Shown here piece by piece: positions 18,013 to 26,028 of a DNA stretch of 64,000 nucleotides. The stretch covers positions 1-64,000 of the forward strand of contig CBDUBC010000004.1 in the NCBI GenBank assembly GCA_965365285.1. The letters are read 5' to 3'. The notes under the pieces were generated by a model that worked only from the letters and a program-made list of their open reading frames with translations, was not told where the DNA came from and made no database searches. Source of the DNA: JAURDE01 sp965365285 (GTDB lineage Bacteria > Bdellovibrionota > Bacteriovoracia > Bacteriovoracales > Bacteriovoracaceae). Numbering within the stretch: position 1 is the first letter of the stretch; each line of letters begins with the position of its first letter. The position numbers were made by a program, and so were the translations under genes.

Positions 18013-18771
18013 TTGGATCTTATATTTATTTTCATTCTGGGGGCAATGATTGGGAGTTTTCTTAATGTGATTATTTATCGCCTTCCACGAAATATAGATT
18101 TCGTATTCATGAGATCTCATTGTACGGTTTGTAAAAAAACAATTCCTTTTTATTTTAATATTCCAGTCCTAGGTTATTTGATACTTCGCGGAAAATGCTC
18201 CAACTGTGGAGAACGCTATTCGTACAAGTACCCACTAGTTGAGCTTTTCACTGCAATGGCGTTTGTGTTCATCTATCAAAGATTTTCCCTCTTTATTCAA
18301 CCAATTGAGTTTATTATTTACTCGTCTATTTTTGCAGTTCTGGTATGTATTTTTTTTATAGATCTTGAGTTTTATATTATTCCCAATTCTCTTAACCTCT
18401 ACCTTTTATCTATCTTCCTTTTAAAATCTTTTCTTTATGAGCCGCTGGAGTTCTGGCTATTAGGAGGATTCATTGGATTCTTTTTTCCTTTCATGGTGAC
18501 GTGGCTCTACTCATTGCTGCGAGGTCAAATTGGATTGGGAATGGGGGATGTGAAACTCTATGGGGTTTTAGGAATTTTTTTAGGGCCTCTTGGAATTACA
18601 CAAAATATTTTCTTAAGTTGTTTTCTTGGTGCGTTAATTGGTGGAACCCTTATCGTGATAAAAAAAATGGATAGGAATACACCAATTCCATTCGGACCCT
18701 TCATTGTGTTAGTGGCAATGTTTCAAATCTATTTTCCTCAATTGTTTAAAAAGTATCTTGTCCTCTTTTAA
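18013..18771 (+). CDS. pilD: prepilin peptidase / N-methyltransferase PilD
   Basis: PilD cleaves prepilin leaders and methylates the new N terminus in the inner membrane. Counting from the TTG at 18013, the protein has 252 residues with the N-terminal GSFLNVIIYRLP motif, zinc cysteines C37/C40/C62/C65, and catalytic aspartates D117 (IDLEFYIIPN) and D179 (GMGDVK). I prefer TTG 18013 because AGGAG at 18003-18007 overlaps the upstream stop and is five bases away, and the first membrane helix starts directly. An ATG at 17971 would overlap the permease gene by 34 bases. Confidence 0.94.
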   Translation: MDLIFIFILGAMIGSFLNVIIYRLPRNIDFVFMRSHCTVCKKTIPFYFNIPVLGYLILRGKCSNCGERYSYKYPLVELFTAMAFVFIYQRFSLFIQPIEFIIYSSIFAVLVCIFFIDLEFYIIPNSLNLYLLSIFLLKSFLYEPLEFWLLGGFIGFFFPFMVTWLYSLLRGQIGLGMGDVKLYGVLGIFLGPLGITQNIFLSCFLGALIGGTLIVIKKMDRNTPIPFGPFIVLVAMFQIYFPQLFKKYLVLF

Positions 18772-18800
18772 CTACACTTCTTAAGTGGCGCATTAATTAC

Positions 18801-18830
18801 TTGTTATTACTCCGGTCTTCTCGCTATAAT
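18801..18830 (+). promoter_or_regulatory. sigma-70-type promoter of the pilMNOP genes
   Basis: TTGTTA at 18801-18806, an 18-base spacer and a perfect TATAAT at 18825-18830, 17 bases before the pilM ATG at 18848, with AAGGGG as ribosome-binding site. Confidence 0.6.
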
Positions 18831-18847
18831 ACTAAATAAGGGGTTGT

Positions 18848-19948
18848 ATGCAGTTTATTGACCAAATAAAGGATCGTATCGAAGTCGTGAAAGACTTTTT
18901 AAAGATAGGTCCTCGCCATTTTGTCGGTATTGATATTGGACAGAGTTCTGTTCGTCTTGCCGAAGTGAAGCATACTAAAAAAGGAATGGAGATTGTGAAT
19001 TTCCATCTAGAGGCTTTTCCTGAAGCCGCCATTCATGACGATGAGATTCTGAAAAAAGAAGAAATCGTTGAATGCATCAAAAAAGCGATAGAGGATTCAG
19101 GCATTAACGCCAACCTTGGTATTATAGGTTTATTTGGTCCAAATGTTGTAAGCAAAAGACTTCAACTAGCCGGTGGAACTAAAGAAGAAATTGATGATCA
19201 AATTAACTGGGAAGGGGATCAGTACTTTCCTTTTAGTATGGATCAATGCATGTACAGTTTCCATATTTTTGGTGAAAACTCAGCGGGAGGGGTAGATGTT
19301 TTTGTCGGTGCCTCTCGTTCGGACATTCTAACAAACTATAAAGAACTTGTAGAGGAAGCTGGGCTTAAAGTAAAAATAATTGATCTAAATAATGTGGCCC
19401 TAAGTAATGTTTTTGAAAAAGTTTACGAGGAAGAACTAGAATCCTCAACAGATACCTACCTTCTTTTAGATCTTGGTGCTCAGAAAACCGGATTTACCAT
19501 TTATAAAAACAAAGGAATCTCCTTCTCTAAAGAAATTCCAATTGGTGGAGTTATCATTACCGAAGAAATTCAAAGGAGAATGGGAGTCAGCTATTTTGAA
19601 GCCGAAGATCTCAAGATGAATGGCGATGAGAACGGGAATCTGCCTGAGGAAGTTCTTGATATTATGGATGAGATTATTGATTCTTTTTTTAAAGAGATTA
19701 AAAAAACAGTAGATTTTTATATCTCCTCAACAGGTGAAGAGGATCTCAATAAGTGTATTATTACTGGTGGAAATGCTCTGATTCCAAATCTTGGTGAAAG
19801 CTTATCTGAACTTATTGATATGGATGTCCGGCTACTCGACCCACTTGAGTATTTTGATTATGGCGATAATATCAATGAAGAGATGCTAGATTATATTAAA
19901 TACCGAGGAGCCGTTGCCCTTGGACTGGCCATGAGGGCCCCTGAATAA
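18848..19948 (+). CDS. pilM: type IV pilus assembly actin-like protein PilM
   Basis: PilM is a cytoplasmic actin-like ATPase that joins the pilus alignment complex by binding the N-terminal tail of PilN. The 366 residues show the phosphate-1 motif FVGIDIGQSSVRLAEV, a second phosphate loop LLLDLGAQKTGFTIY and the adenosine motif CIITGGNALIPNLGE. It overlaps pilN by one base, and pilM-N-O-P run without gaps. Confidence 0.95.
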   Translation: MQFIDQIKDRIEVVKDFLKIGPRHFVGIDIGQSSVRLAEVKHTKKGMEIVNFHLEAFPEAAIHDDEILKKEEIVECIKKAIEDSGINANLGIIGLFGPNVVSKRLQLAGGTKEEIDDQINWEGDQYFPFSMDQCMYSFHIFGENSAGGVDVFVGASRSDILTNYKELVEEAGLKVKIIDLNNVALSNVFEKVYEEELESSTDTYLLLDLGAQKTGFTIYKNKGISFSKEIPIGGVIITEEIQRRMGVSYFEAEDLKMNGDENGNLPEEVLDIMDEIIDSFFKEIKKTVDFYISSTGEEDLNKCIITGGNALIPNLGESLSELIDMDVRLLDPLEYFDYGDNINEEMLDYIKYRGAVALGLAMRAPE

Positions 19949-20556
19949 TGATAGAGATTAACCTTCTCGAACAGAAAGAGCCGTTTAGACTCCCCGTAAT
20001 TGCGGGGATGGATCTTAATGAAATCTCAATTAAGGGATGTTTAGCTGTTTATATACTATATAAAGTTGGCATCTTTGGTATCGACTCTTACTACTCTCAA
20101 AAGATTGCCACAGATAAAGCAACCGTAGAAAAGCTACAAAAGCAAAGTGCAAAATTGAGAAGAGAGCTTAAAGGTAACACTCAAATTAAAGCAAAGCTTG
20201 AAAGTTATAATAAACAGATTGAGAAACTTAAACAAAGATCCGGTCAGGTACAGCAGATTTTGGACTTTAGGAAAAATCCTTATAAATTATTAGAAAGACT
20301 TGCTCGTATTATTCCTGAAGAGTCTTGGATTAATAAGCTATCCATAACGGAAAAAGATACTATTCGCTTTGAGGGTGAATCAACAAATTATCGATCAATT
20401 GGTGAATACATTACAAAAGCAAATGAAGCCGCTTTTTTTGGTAGCTCTCTTAATCTTCAGGACTCAAAAACAGAAGATAAAACATATGACTCCCAACAAG
20501 TCAGAGTGGAGAGCTTTAAGGTCGAGGGCACAATTAAAAGCTACGGTAGATTTTAA
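19948..20556 (+). CDS. pilN: type IV pilus alignment protein PilN
   Basis: PilN is a bitopic inner-membrane protein linking PilM to PilO. This 202-residue protein starts MIEINLLEQ, the conserved INLL tail that docks into PilM, followed by one membrane helix (about 28-48), a coiled coil (about 55-100) and a ferredoxin-like periplasmic domain containing PEESWINKLSI. It starts in the last base of pilM and ends in the first base of pilO. Confidence 0.92.
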   Translation: MIEINLLEQKEPFRLPVIAGMDLNEISIKGCLAVYILYKVGIFGIDSYYSQKIATDKATVEKLQKQSAKLRRELKGNTQIKAKLESYNKQIEKLKQRSGQVQQILDFRKNPYKLLERLARIIPEESWINKLSITEKDTIRFEGESTNYRSIGEYITKANEAAFFGSSLNLQDSKTEDKTYDSQQVRVESFKVEGTIKSYGRF

Positions 20557-21203
20557 TGGATAAGATTACTAAAAAATTACATTTAATTCTTCTCATCTAT
20601 TTTCTATACGAATCTTGGGCGCTTTATGACAAATTTGCCAAGGAAGAAGAAAGCATAAATACTCAGATTCCAACTCTTGAAGCGCAAATTAAAACGAATA
20701 CCAAAAAGAAAAATGAGCTCAAAAAGTATTTTGAAGATATTGAAGGTACCAAAAAGAGAATTGAAAAAGTAGCTCAAGAAGTTGAAGCACTTCAGAAGAA
20801 ATTTCCTGATAAGATTTCGGATACTGAAAACCTCGGTCTTCTAAGGGATATCGCAGAATCTATCAATATAAAAAACGTTTTTCTTTCACCGGGAGATGAG
20901 ACTTTAAAGGGGTTTTACTTTTCAAAGGCCTATAACTTCAAGGCTTCTGGAACCTTTCTTCAGTTTCTAATTTTTCTTGAAAAGGTTTCAAAATCAGAAA
21001 GGATTCTTAATATTAGAAATATTGATTTGGTAAAGAGTAATGAGAAGCAAAAAGGTCGATTTCAGCTAATTAATGCTGAAATTGTAATTGAAGCATACCG
21101 ATATAATCCTAATTATAAAGAAAATAGGGGCTATGATGAAATTGAAAAACAATTTCAACAAAAAAGCCGTAAAACTAGAACAAAGAAGAAAAAGAAAACC
21201 TAG
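20556..21203 (+). CDS. pilO: type IV pilus alignment protein PilO
   Basis: PilO pairs with PilN in the inner membrane and binds PilP. The 215 residues comprise a short membrane helix (about 8-22), a coiled coil (about 28-82), a periplasmic ferredoxin-like domain with FLQFLIFLEKVSKSERILNI, and a strongly basic tail (RKTRTKKKKKT). The basic tail is unusual for PilO. It is followed directly by pilP with no spacer. Confidence 0.9.
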   Translation: MDKITKKLHLILLIYFLYESWALYDKFAKEEESINTQIPTLEAQIKTNTKKKNELKKYFEDIEGTKKRIEKVAQEVEALQKKFPDKISDTENLGLLRDIAESINIKNVFLSPGDETLKGFYFSKAYNFKASGTFLQFLIFLEKVSKSERILNIRNIDLVKSNEKQKGRFQLINAEIVIEAYRYNPNYKENRGYDEIEKQFQQKSRKTRTKKKKKT

Positions 21204-21671
21204 ATGAAGAAACTATTGATTCTTATTTACATTCTTTTGAGTTCACAAGGACATGCGAAAGTTTATAACTTTTTTAAAGACACCACCACAGGTATCAAAG
21301 ACCCCTTTGAAATGCGAGATCCCTTCAAAAGAAAAATTTTTAAAAGACAGGCCAAAAAGGCATCGACGGCAAAGGTTCTTAAAGATGGAGCTTATTCTAA
21401 TCTTCCAGAAATTGGAAAAACACCTCTAAATAAAATTAGAATTGTCGGAATCCTTCTTGGTAAGGAGAGACGGGCCATGGCCAAGATTGATGGTGGTAGT
21501 GGTGGTGCCTCCAAAGATATTTATATCATTAAAGAGGGAATGAAGATAGGAATCGATGACGCAGAGGTCAAAGCGATTCTTCCTGGTGGTATTGTCGTTG
21601 TTGAAAAGATCACTAATGTCTACGATCAAAATGAGTATATTGAAACAATCATACCCGTATCTGCCGAATAG
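21204..21671 (+). CDS. pilP: type IV pilus protein PilP
   Basis: PilP bridges the inner-membrane PilNO complex and the secretin PilQ. This 155-residue protein has the disordered linker with DPFEMRDPFKRK and the beta-sandwich domain (about 72-150) with NKIRIVGILLG and an EGMKIG segment. Typical PilP is a lipoprotein, but here the signal peptide ends in SSQGHAK with no cysteine, so it is probably not lipidated at the usual site. Confidence 0.9.
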   Translation: MKKLLILIYILLSSQGHAKVYNFFKDTTTGIKDPFEMRDPFKRKIFKRQAKKASTAKVLKDGAYSNLPEIGKTPLNKIRIVGILLGKERRAMAKIDGGSGGASKDIYIIKEGMKIGIDDAEVKAILPGGIVVVEKITNVYDQNEYIETIIPVSAE

Positions 21672-21705
21672 TCTATGTTGATAAAGATAGTCTGACTTAA
21701 TCGAA

Positions 21706-21735
21706 TTACAGAAAAAAATGAAACTGTGCTAAAAT
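21706..21735 (+). promoter_or_regulatory. probable promoter of pilQ
   Basis: TTACAG at 21706-21711, an 18-base spacer and TAAAAT at 21730-21735, preceded by TG (TGCTAAAAT, extended -10). It lies 33 bases upstream of the pilQ ATG in the 96-base pilP-pilQ gap. Readthrough from pilMNOP is also likely. Confidence 0.4.
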
Positions 21736-21767
21736 TAAAGTGGGATAAACTTTATGGATGAGGTTTT

Positions 21768-23594
21768 ATGAAAAAAGGATTTTTTCTCACACTTCTGACT
21801 TTCTTCTTTATTGGTCAATCTTTTGCAGCTCAGCTGCAATCCATTGGATTTGAACAAAAAGGAGAAGTTTCAAAACTCGTATTTTCTCTTGATCGAGCAG
21901 ATGTTCAGTCAAATCGTTATCACATCTCAGAAGACAAGCAGATTATTATCGATTTCAAAAACACAGAAGCAACGCAAAGAGTTTTACGCGCCTTCGATAC
22001 TTCGGAATTTTCAGGTTCAGTTGTTTTTGTTACAGGATATAAAAAACCAAATAGTGATAATGATCTAAGAGTTGCGATTCAATTGAGAGATAACGTCCGA
22101 TCTTATGTTGAGAAAAAAGATAATCAAATCATTTTAAATATTGAAAATAGGTTTGGTGTTTTTACAAAAGCCGAAATGAGCCTTAATACAACACGAGAAG
22201 ATCTTCAGCAAGAAACACTATCCACAGATATTAATGTTCCAAAGTCTACAGGACTTGAGGATATTCTAGAAAACCTTACACTCTCTGGTAGAAAAAAATA
22301 TGTCGGGAAAAGAATTTCTTTTAATGTTAAATCAGTAGAAGTTGCTGATATTTTAAAGATGATTGCTGATGCTTCAGGCTTCAATATTATACTTCATAAA
22401 GATATCAATGATCTTCCTCCTCTTACTCTTAACCTTACAAATATACCTTGGGATCAAGCACTTGATACCATTATGGATTTAAATAAACTCGTAGCCGCAA
22501 AGAATGGAATTATTCTTACGATTAATACTCTTAAAAATGCGACTGAAGATGCTCAAAAAGCAGAGGAATCAAGAAGAGCCGCTTTAAGACAAGAGAGACT
22601 TGTTACTAAAGTTTTTCCACTCAGTTACTCAACGACAAAAGATATGCAAAAAATCCTTGCAGATTATATTACCAAAGATCGAGGTAAGATTTCTGAAGAT
22701 GAGAGAACCAACTCTCTCATCGTTAAAGATACTCCTGAAGTCATTGAGAGAGCAAAAAGAATTATTGAGGCCTTGGATACTCAAACTCCACAAGTTCTTA
22801 TTCAATCAAAAATTGTTGAAGTTACAGAAGTCTATGCTAAGGAAATCGGTCTTCAACAAGGAATTAGTTTTGGTTATGATCCGATTGGTGGGCTGGGTGG
22901 AGAACCTTCCCAAGGAATTGGTACTCCAAATGAGCCAGGAACAGGAAAAACCAGTGATGGTGGGCCAGGTTTCTCTTTTTCTACTGCTCCATCGATTGGG
23001 GAAAGTGCGAGATCTCTTTTCGGTCTCAGTATTTCACGATTTAGTCGACTCTTTGATTTGAATTTCACACTTCAACTTATGGAGAGTGAATCAAAAGGAA
23101 AGATTATTTCGAGTCCTAAAGTCATCACTCAAAATAAAAAAGCTGCTGTTATCAGTACAAAAGATACCAAAAGCTTTCAGGTTACTAATGGTACCGGAGA
23201 TCAGGCTCAAACTTCTTTTCAAGAAGTTGAGGCCAACCTAAAGCTAGAAGTTACACCCCAGGTAACCAATGAAGGTTCGATTAATATGGATATAAAATTA
23301 TCCAAAGAACAATTTGGGTCTAGACCATCACCAACAGCTCCACCAGAAAAGCAATCAAGAGAAATCAATACAAAGGTTCTTGTCGATAACGGCTCAACTA
23401 TTGTTATTGGTGGTATCTATGCTTTTACAAAATTAGAAAGTCACTCAGGGGTACCATTTCTCAAAGATCTTCCTTTGATAGGTTGGCTATTTAGAACACC
23501 CCACAATCCTTCTACTTCTAAAAATGAAATGATTATCTTTTTGACACCTAGGATTATCAATCAAGAAGAAGCTGGACTAACAGATAATGTGTAG
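21768..23594 (+). CDS. pilQ: type IV pilus secretin PilQ
   Basis: PilQ forms the outer-membrane ring through which the pilus passes. The 608 residues comprise a signal peptide (cleavage near SFAAQ), one AMIN domain (about 22-125), an STN/N0 domain with ISFNVKSVEVADILKMIADA (about 182-260), an N1 domain (about 275-345) and the secretin domain (about 355-600). The last contains VLIQSKIVEV and the conserved VPFLKDLPLIGWLF. A glycine/proline-rich insert (about 368-405) lies in the gate region. One AMIN domain is on the short side for PilQ. Confidence 0.96.
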   Translation: MKKGFFLTLLTFFFIGQSFAAQLQSIGFEQKGEVSKLVFSLDRADVQSNRYHISEDKQIIIDFKNTEATQRVLRAFDTSEFSGSVVFVTGYKKPNSDNDLRVAIQLRDNVRSYVEKKDNQIILNIENRFGVFTKAEMSLNTTREDLQQETLSTDINVPKSTGLEDILENLTLSGRKKYVGKRISFNVKSVEVADILKMIADASGFNIILHKDINDLPPLTLNLTNIPWDQALDTIMDLNKLVAAKNGIILTINTLKNATEDAQKAEESRRAALRQERLVTKVFPLSYSTTKDMQKILADYITKDRGKISEDERTNSLIVKDTPEVIERAKRIIEALDTQTPQVLIQSKIVEVTEVYAKEIGLQQGISFGYDPIGGLGGEPSQGIGTPNEPGTGKTSDGGPGFSFSTAPSIGESARSLFGLSISRFSRLFDLNFTLQLMESESKGKIISSPKVITQNKKAAVISTKDTKSFQVTNGTGDQAQTSFQEVEANLKLEVTPQVTNEGSINMDIKLSKEQFGSRPSPTAPPEKQSREINTKVLVDNGSTIVIGGIYAFTKLESHSGVPFLKDLPLIGWLFRTPHNPSTSKNEMIIFLTPRIINQEEAGLTDNV

Positions 23595-23614
23595 AATAAG
23601 GTTTTGAGTAGCCT

Positions 23615-24520
23615 ATGCAAAAGCAATCAAGTTCATCGCCCATATTAATTAAGTATCTCAAAGCTTATGAGCAAAATCCTCAATCGAGGGTTTTTGCACC
23701 TCTTGCTGAGACTTATCGCAAGATGGGGATGAGCGATAAGGCCATGAACATATTAAGAAATGGGATTAAGGCCAATCCAGACTATGTGCTTGGTTATCTT
23801 GGATTAAGCTTTTGCTATTTTGATCAAGGTCAATTTCAATTGGCGTATAGCACACTAAGACCTTTTGTAACAAAAAACCGAGATAATCTTAGATTGCAAA
23901 AGCTCTTTGCACAGGTCTGCTATAAGATTGGTCATCATGAAGAAGCCTTAGAAACTTATAAGTATATTCTTTTCATCAACCCACGAGATGAAGAGGCAAA
24001 AGAAAAAGTTCACGAGCTGGAAGATACTTATGTCAAAATGGCCGTTCTTGATAGCCCTGTGAAAGACTTTGATGATGAAGAAAGTGATTTCTTTGAAATC
24101 AAAGATCTCGCTCCTCGTCCAATGGGAGTTGAGGAAGTTAAATGGATTCAAAAAGATCTTTCCATCGAGCATGATGAAGAAGATATCGAAGAAATCGCAG
24201 TTCCTGAGGAATCTGAGGAGTCTGAAAGTTCACCCATGATTACCCACACTTTAGTGGATCTTTATTGTGCGCAAAGTCATTTCTCCAAGGCTCTGGAGCT
24301 TCTCGAGAAACTCCTTCACCTCAACCCAAATGATCAAAGAACCTTAAAGAAAATAAAAGAGGTTAAATCTCTGCAAACTAATAAAAAAGAGGATGAAGGA
24401 CACTCTGATCTCATGGCAGCCTTTGATAAGAGCGTAGGTCATGAAAAACTCGACAAGCTTCAAGATAAATTTGGCCGATTCCTCTCTGAAGTAAAAACTC
24501 GCGCCCACAGGAACCTCTAG
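23615..24520 (+). CDS. cytoplasmic TPR protein downstream of pilQ
   Basis: This 301-residue protein lacks a signal peptide. It contains tandem TPR units: PLAETYRKMGMSDKAMNIL (about 29-47), LGLSFCYFDQGQFQLAYS, FAQVCYKIGHHEEALETY, and a further unit after an acidic linker (DEEDIEEIAVPEESEESE). TPR proteins often assist secretin or pilus assembly (for example Tgl/PilF), but those are lipoproteins and this one appears cytoplasmic. It starts 20 bases after pilQ, so a pilus link is inferred from co-transcription only. Confidence 0.8.
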   Translation: MQKQSSSSPILIKYLKAYEQNPQSRVFAPLAETYRKMGMSDKAMNILRNGIKANPDYVLGYLGLSFCYFDQGQFQLAYSTLRPFVTKNRDNLRLQKLFAQVCYKIGHHEEALETYKYILFINPRDEEAKEKVHELEDTYVKMAVLDSPVKDFDDEESDFFEIKDLAPRPMGVEEVKWIQKDLSIEHDEEDIEEIAVPEESEESESSPMITHTLVDLYCAQSHFSKALELLEKLLHLNPNDQRTLKKIKEVKSLQTNKKEDEGHSDLMAAFDKSVGHEKLDKLQDKFGRFLSEVKTRAHRNL

Positions 24521-24558
24521 TTTACATCTGTCTTTAAAATTGCTATTTTGCGTCGATC

Positions 24559-25005
24559 ATGAGCGCAAAGAATTTTCTTATTCTAAATGGACCAAATTTA
24601 AATCTCTTAGGTATTCGAGAGCCTGAAATCTATGGATCTATGACGCTTACTCAAATTCAAGAGAGAACAGAACTTAAAGTAAAAGAAATGTACCCTGATG
24701 TGAGCTTGGAATGGTTTCAATCTAATATTGAGGGAGAATTGATCAACAAAATTCATCAAGCTGCAGCAAAAAACTATAATGCGTTAATTATTAATCCTGC
24801 TGCTTATTCGCACACAAGTGTTGCCCTTTTGGATGCATTAAAGATATTAGAAATCCCTATTATTGAAGTGCACTTATCGAACACCCATAAGAGGGAAGAA
24901 TTTAGACAGGTAAAATTGACTGCCAAAGCAGCAAATATAATAATGGAGGGACTTGGTCCGGATGCTTATTTTGTGGCCATATGCTCTCAAATGAATAGGA
25001 TTTAG
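24559..25005 (+). CDS. aroQ: type II 3-dehydroquinate dehydratase
   Basis: AroQ dehydrates 3-dehydroquinate in the shikimate pathway. This 148-residue protein has the N-terminal LNGPNLNLLGIREPEIYG with the catalytic tyrosine, QSNIEGELI, INPAAYSHTSVALLDAL and EVHLSNTHKREEFR with the active-site histidine in the NPAAYSHTSVA segment. Length is normal for type II enzymes, which are dodecamers. It is the first gene of an aroQ-efp-accB-accC cluster, an arrangement common in many bacteria. Confidence 0.96.
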   Translation: MSAKNFLILNGPNLNLLGIREPEIYGSMTLTQIQERTELKVKEMYPDVSLEWFQSNIEGELINKIHQAAAKNYNALIINPAAYSHTSVALLDALKILEIPIIEVHLSNTHKREEFRQVKLTAKAANIIMEGLGPDAYFVAICSQMNRI

Positions 25006-25007
25006 AG

Positions 25008-25577
25008 ATGTTTCAAACGACTGAGCTTAAAAAAGGTACAAAAATTGAATTAGAAGGTAAGGTTTATCTTATCGTTAAAGCGGATTTTACTAATCCGGGT
25101 AAAGGCTCTGCATTTGTTAAATGTAGACTAAGAAACCTTGAGAACGGTGCAGTGATTGAAAGAACTTTCAAGTCTGGTGTATCTACTGGTGCAACCTCTC
25201 CTAACCTTACTGAAAAGAAAATGGAATATCTTTATAATGACGGTCCAAATTGGTTTTTTATGGATCAAGAAAATTATGAAACTATTGAAATCCACGAAGA
25301 CTATGTCGACGATGCTAAATACTATCTTGTAGAAGGAATCCATGTAGGTGTTATGTTCTATAATGGTAAGCCTATTTCGATTGAATTCCCTAACTTTGTT
25401 AACCTCACTGTTAAAGAAACGGATCCAGGTCTCAAAGGAGACTCTGCAGCGGGTGGACTTAAAAAGGCCATCATGGATACTGGACTTCAAGTAAACGTTC
25501 CTCTTTTCATTAAGGAAGGAGAGAAACTTAAGATTGACTCTAGAACCGGAGAATACGTAGAAAGAGTCAAAGAATAA
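25008..25577 (+). CDS. efp: translation elongation factor P
   Basis: EF-P relieves ribosomes stalled at polyproline. The 189 residues show the KOW-like N-terminal domain with the tip loop NPGKGSAF, whose lysine (K32) is the site usually modified, then the OB domains including NDGPNWFFMDQENYE and the C-terminal signature that ends near GEKLKIDSRTGEYVERV. Length is normal. It lies two bases after aroQ. No modification gene (epmA/epmB or earP) is in this window. Confidence 0.97.
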   Translation: MFQTTELKKGTKIELEGKVYLIVKADFTNPGKGSAFVKCRLRNLENGAVIERTFKSGVSTGATSPNLTEKKMEYLYNDGPNWFFMDQENYETIEIHEDYVDDAKYYLVEGIHVGVMFYNGKPISIEFPNFVNLTVKETDPGLKGDSAAGGLKKAIMDTGLQVNVPLFIKEGEKLKIDSRTGEYVERVKE

Positions 25578-25587
25578 GGAAATACTT

Positions 25588-26025
25588 ATGAATTTTGAAG
25601 ATGTTGAGAAATTTATAAAATTGGCCAAGGACGAAGGCGTATCAGAACTCAAGTATGATGATGGAAAGAAAAAAATCCATGTAGTTCTTGGTGGTTCAAG
25701 ACAAGAAGTGATGATGGCGCCACCTATGGCAAGGCCAGAGCCACATAATACTGTAACTAAAAAACCAGCTGCCACCAAAGAAGAAGGAATCGTTGAAATT
25801 ACTTCCCCTTTTGTTGGTACATTCTATGCTCAACCAAATCCAGATACTCCTCCTTACGTCAATGTGGGAGATAAAGTTTCTAAGGGTAAGGTTCTTTGTA
25901 TTGTAGAGGCCATGAAAATCATGAACGAGATTGAATCGGAAGTTGCCGGTGAGATCGTTGAAGTTTGTGTAGAAAATGAAAACTACGTTGAATACGGACA
26001 AGTCCTATTCAAAATTAGAGTCTAG
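25588..26025 (+). CDS. accB: biotin carboxyl carrier protein of acetyl-CoA carboxylase
   Basis: AccB carries biotin between the carboxylase and transferase parts of acetyl-CoA carboxylase, the first step of fatty acid synthesis. This 145-residue protein has an N-terminal dimerisation helix, a Pro/Ala-rich linker (about 43-65) and a C-terminal biotinyl domain with EAMKIMNE; K110 is the biotinylated lysine. The thumb typical of bacterial BCCP is present (FYAQPNPDTPPYV). It precedes accC by three bases. Confidence 0.97.
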   Translation: MNFEDVEKFIKLAKDEGVSELKYDDGKKKIHVVLGGSRQEVMMAPPMARPEPHNTVTKKPAATKEEGIVEITSPFVGTFYAQPNPDTPPYVNVGDKVSKGKVLCIVEAMKIMNEIESEVAGEIVEVCVENENYVEYGQVLFKIRV

Positions 26026-26028
26026 TTT

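Noticed and set aside
21681..21707. FliA-like sequence upstream of pilQ (TAAAGATA and ATCGAATT)
   Set aside because: Spacing is ten bases and the -10 is poor; a sigma-70-type promoter downstream explains the gene better.
25128..25778. 216-codon open frame on the minus strand
   Set aside because: It is antisense to efp and accB, both certain; the composition (F/S/I-rich) is typical of a shadow frame.
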